A model generated the notes under the pieces. The model saw only the letters and a program-made list of their open reading frames with translations, did no database searches and was not told the origin of the DNA. The translations under genes and the position numbers were made by a program. From assembly GCA_018830365.1 (NCBI GenBank), contig JAHJSK010000081.1, forward strand, positions 1-6,771: 6,771 bases of DNA, in the 5' to 3' direction. Within the stretch, counting starts at the first letter, position 1. Each line of letters begins with the position of its first letter. This DNA comes from Patescibacteria group bacterium (GTDB lineage Bacteria > Patescibacteriota > Minisyncoccia > Minisyncoccales > CG1-02-41-26). Shown one piece after another: positions 5,278-6,771 of this stretch.

Positions 5278-6741
5278 TTACTTTAATCTCAAATTTGCGT
5301 CTGCTTTAATTTTTTTCCAGTTTTTTGTTTTTCCTTTCGGTCGCTGCAAGTAAGCTGTTATTCCAATCATTGCCGCGTTGTCAATGGAAAATTTTTTTGA
5401 CGGAATCAAAATTTTGGCGCTTGACGCTTGGCGCTTGACGCTTAATTTAAACTGCTTTCTTAATTCTTCATTGGCTGTTACGCCACCGCCCAAAATTATT
5501 GTTTTTGCCTTATACTCTCTTGTCGCGTTCATTGTTTTTTTGATTAAAACATCAATTATTGCTTGCTGAATTTCTTGAGCCATTTTTCCAATATATTCTT
5601 TTGTTTTTTTTATTTTCAAACGAAGCGAGGGAAAGCAAAAATTCACCCTGTTAAATAGTTGCGGAACAAATTTAACAGGGCAAGCTTTTTGCTTTCCCGA
5701 GCAAGTGCCGAAAATACATCCCGGATGTCTGGGGTTTATTTTTTCCGAATGTGTTTTGTGCTCATAAAGAACAGCAGTTTTTAATCCAGAAAAACTAAAA
5801 TCATAATCCTTGCTATAAATCATTGGCCTTGGCAGTTTAGCTTGTAGCTTGTAGCTTGTCCCGACATGCGGGGCAGTTTGGAGTTTTTTGGCTTCAGCGG
5901 CAATGGCTGGACCACCAGGGTAGCCGAGTCCTAAAATTCTGGCTGTTTTATCAAAACATTCTCCCGCCGCGTCATCTCTGGTCTCGCCGAGAATTTTATA
6001 TTTGCTGAAATTTTTCATCAGAATAAGTTGAGTATGCCCGCCGCTCGCAACCAAACAAATAGCTGGAAATTCAATTGTTTTGAGTTTTGAGTTTTGAGTT
6101 TTGAGTTCGTTGCCAACTGGTAAAAGCCAGTTGGCAACGATGTGCGCTTCAATGTGATTAACAGGCGCAATAGGCAAGTCCCAAAAACAAGCTAAAGCTT
6201 TTGCAAAATTTACTCCTGTCCATAAACAGGGCTCTAACCCAGGTCCTATGGTTATCGCAATCATGTCAATATCTGGTTTTTGATATTTTCTAAAAAAAAT
6301 TTTTAAATTTTCAAAAAGACACTTTTCTCTTTTTAAAATTTTTTTTAATGTTTGGAATTTAGAATTTGCTTGTTTGTGTAAAATCTCGTGAGACAAAAGA
6401 TTTTGTTTAAGATTTGATTTTTGAATTTGAAATTTTTTCAGCAATTTACTTTGTTTTAATGCCCGCGTTAAAACAGGAAGTAAATTGCGCAAATGCTCTC
6501 TTTTGGCTAATCCCGGATGTACGCCGCCGTATTCTTGATGAATTTTAATTTGAGAAGAAACAATATTGCTTAAAATTTTTACTCTTCCCTGTCCTTTGTT
6601 CAAAAAATTTTTTAACGACGAAATCCCGGATAAACGAGGATAATTTTCCCGAACGCCTTCGGGCGGACTCCCTGTAAGGTTGACTTTTAATATTGCAACG
6701 CAAGTGTCGTCGCAAGATGTTTCAATGGCTAAAATAATCAT
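5278..6741 (-). CDS. tsaD: tRNA N6-threonylcarbamoyladenosine transferase TsaD, with multiple in-frame insertions
   Basis: TsaD (Kae1/YgjD family) transfers the threonylcarbamoyl group to A37 of ANN-decoding tRNAs, working with TsaB/TsaE. The open frame is intact and the core motifs are present: LAIETSCDDT (4-13), YGGVHPGLAKREH (71-83), IAITIGPGLEP (161-171), and the metal-binding pair HIEAH (His196, His200). Also present are ASGGHTQLIL (232-241), GETRDDAAGECFDK (252-265), GYPGGPAI (273-280), DFSFSGLKTAV (314-324), GGGVTANEELR (418-428) and DNAAMIG (454-460, Asp454 metal ligand). The end, KADANLRLK, is also canonical. At 487 residues it is about 145 longer than the usual 330-350. The excess falls at about 20-53, 101-154, 202-222, 286-302 and 333-376; a repeat-encoded stretch at 433-442 adds little length. 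VHPG replaces the common VVPE. The ATG puts the first strand exactly where the family starts. Confidence 0.93.
   Translation of the reverse strand: MIILAIETSCDDTCVAILKVNLTGSPPEGVRENYPRLSGISSLKNFLNKGQGRVKILSNIVSSQIKIHQEYGGVHPGLAKREHLRNLLPVLTRALKQSKLLKKFQIQKSNLKQNLLSHEILHKQANSKFQTLKKILKREKCLFENLKIFFRKYQKPDIDMIAITIGPGLEPCLWTGVNFAKALACFWDLPIAPVNHIEAHIVANWLLPVGNELKTQNSKLKTIEFPAICLVASGGHTQLILMKNFSKYKILGETRDDAAGECFDKTARILGLGYPGGPAIAAEAKKLQTAPHVGTSYKLQAKLPRPMIYSKDYDFSFSGLKTAVLYEHKTHSEKINPRHPGCIFGTCSGKQKACPVKFVPQLFNRVNFCFPSLRLKIKKTKEYIGKMAQEIQQAIIDVLIKKTMNATREYKAKTIILGGGVTANEELRKQFKLSVKRQASSAKILIPSKKFSIDNAAMIGITAYLQRPKGKTKNWKKIKADANLRLK
5417..5444. repeat. Four tandem 7-nt units inside tsaD
   Basis: The units gcgcttg, acgcttg, gcgcttg and acgctta follow without interruption. 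They encode a Ser/Lys/Arg/Gln/Ala-rich loop (around SVKRQASS, residues 434-441) between the GGGVTANEELR and DNAAMI motifs. The alternating g/a at the first base makes a 14-base higher-order repeat. Confidence 0.8.
5629..5698. repeat. Long two-stage inverted repeat inside tsaD
   Basis: Outer arms 5629-5641 and 5686-5698 are perfectly complementary over 13 bases (GGGAAAGCAAAAA against its complement). Inner arms 5646-5656 and 5670-5680 are perfectly complementary over 11 bases. The internal loop is 4 and 5 bases, and the apical loop is 13 bases. It encodes most of residues 349-371, within an expansion that has no counterpart in typical TsaD. Confidence 0.85.
5716..5728. repeat. Short inverted repeat ACATCC-c-GGATGT inside tsaD
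   Basis: A 6-bp palindrome with a one-base centre lies in the same expansion as the long hairpin. Its 11-base core ATCCCGGATGT recurs exactly at 6510-6520, and ATCCCGGAT occurs a third time at 6623-6631, all within tsaD. Confidence 0.6.
5839..5872. repeat. Three tandem AGCTTGT units plus a CCCG/CGGG hairpin inside tsaD
   Basis: AGCTTGT is repeated three times at 5839-5859. It is followed directly by CCCGACATGCGGG (5860-5872), a short hairpin with a 4-bp stem. The segment encodes APHVGTSYKLQAK (residues 290-302), an extra stretch placed just before the PRPMIYSKDYDFSFSGL motif. Confidence 0.8.
6078..6105. repeat. Four tandem TTTTGAG units inside tsaD
   Basis: Four perfect 7-base units encode ELKTQNSKL (residues 212-220). 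They lie immediately next to the 13-bp hairpin at 6108-6139 and belong to the same repeat type as the inverted arms around the secD-secF insertion. Confidence 0.85.
6108..6139. repeat. Perfect 13-bp inverted repeat inside tsaD
   Basis: CGTTGCCAACTGG at 6108-6120 and its exact reverse complement at 6127-6139 enclose a six-base loop (taaaag). It encodes residues 202-211 (VANWLLPVGN), directly after the metal-binding HIEAH motif. Together with the adjacent TTTTGAG array it forms a hairpin-plus-heptamer unit about 60 bases long. Confidence 0.85.
6351..6436. repeat. Degenerate 7-nt repeats inside tsaD
   Basis: Two AT-rich stretches keep a 7-base period: tttggaa, tttagaa, tttgctt, gtttgtg (6351-6378) and aagattt, gattttt, gaatttg, aaatttt (6409-6436). 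They encode a Lys/Gln/Asn-rich helical expansion (about residues 101-131) between the LPVLTRAL and PDIDMIAITIGPG motifs. The units are degenerate, so the periodicity is less certain than at the other loci. Confidence 0.45.
6648..6663. repeat. CCCGAA/TTCGGG hairpin inside the N-terminal tsaD expansion
   Basis: A perfect 6-bp stem with a four-base loop (cgcc) lies in the DNA for residues 27-32 (PEGVRE), in the middle of the first expansion. The surroundings are GC-richer than the rest of the gene. Confidence 0.65.
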
Positions 6742-6771
6742 AAATCATTATTTTTTAAAAACGAATTTTTA

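Noticed and set aside
5417..6105. CRISPR array
   Set aside because: Repeats are 7 bases, directly tandem with no unique spacers, and lie inside a coding sequence with no cas genes nearby.
5278..6741. An intein or self-splicing intron inside tsaD
   Set aside because: The extra segments are short, several, open in frame, and lack intein splice-junction residues, homing-endonuclease motifs or conserved intron cores.

Overview
The window is AT-rich and compact. It carries a run of minus-strand genes that typifies small, reduced bacterial genomes. The likely source is a member of the Patescibacteria (Candidate Phyla Radiation, Parcubacteria-like). This is inferred from the low GC content, the near absence of Shine-Dalgarno sites, the divergent but complete SecD, SecF and TsaD proteins, a sigma-region-4/HARE-HTH protein, and heptamer and palindrome repeats scattered inside and between genes. 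No rRNA marker is present, so the assignment is tentative.

Layout from high to low coordinates, which is the direction of transcription. tsaD (5278-6741) encodes the tRNA t6A enzyme and is about 145 residues longer than usual. After a 155-base gap with promoter-like elements comes secD (3749-5122). A segment of about 950 bases (2795-3748) then separates secD from secF. It is bounded by imperfect inverted repeats and holds a DUF2283-like gene (3447-3665) and a broken Zn-ribbon gene (2910-3399). secF (1892-2794) follows, then a sigma-region-4 plus winged-helix regulator (810-1835), a strong hairpin (779-795), and an antitoxin/PIN-toxin pair (540-743 and 150-536). At the left edge a plus-strand gene fragment (1-135) converges on the toxin gene.

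SecD and SecF form one membrane complex that assists protein export. TsaD serves translation fidelity. The sigma-like protein is a probable RNA-polymerase-associated regulator. The toxin/antitoxin pair is a separate accessory module.

The most unusual signal is in tsaD. Its open frame and catalytic motifs are intact, but it carries five in-frame expansions plus one repeat-bearing loop, and each coincides with a perfect or near-perfect hairpin, a 7-nt tandem repeat, or both. The same heptamer type forms the inverted repeats flanking the secD-secF insertion. This looks like a family of small palindromic or heptameric elements that tolerate or exploit in-frame insertion into essential genes, comparable in concept to Rickettsia palindromic elements. 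The second signal is a Zn-ribbon gene whose frame breaks at a (CT)7 tract.
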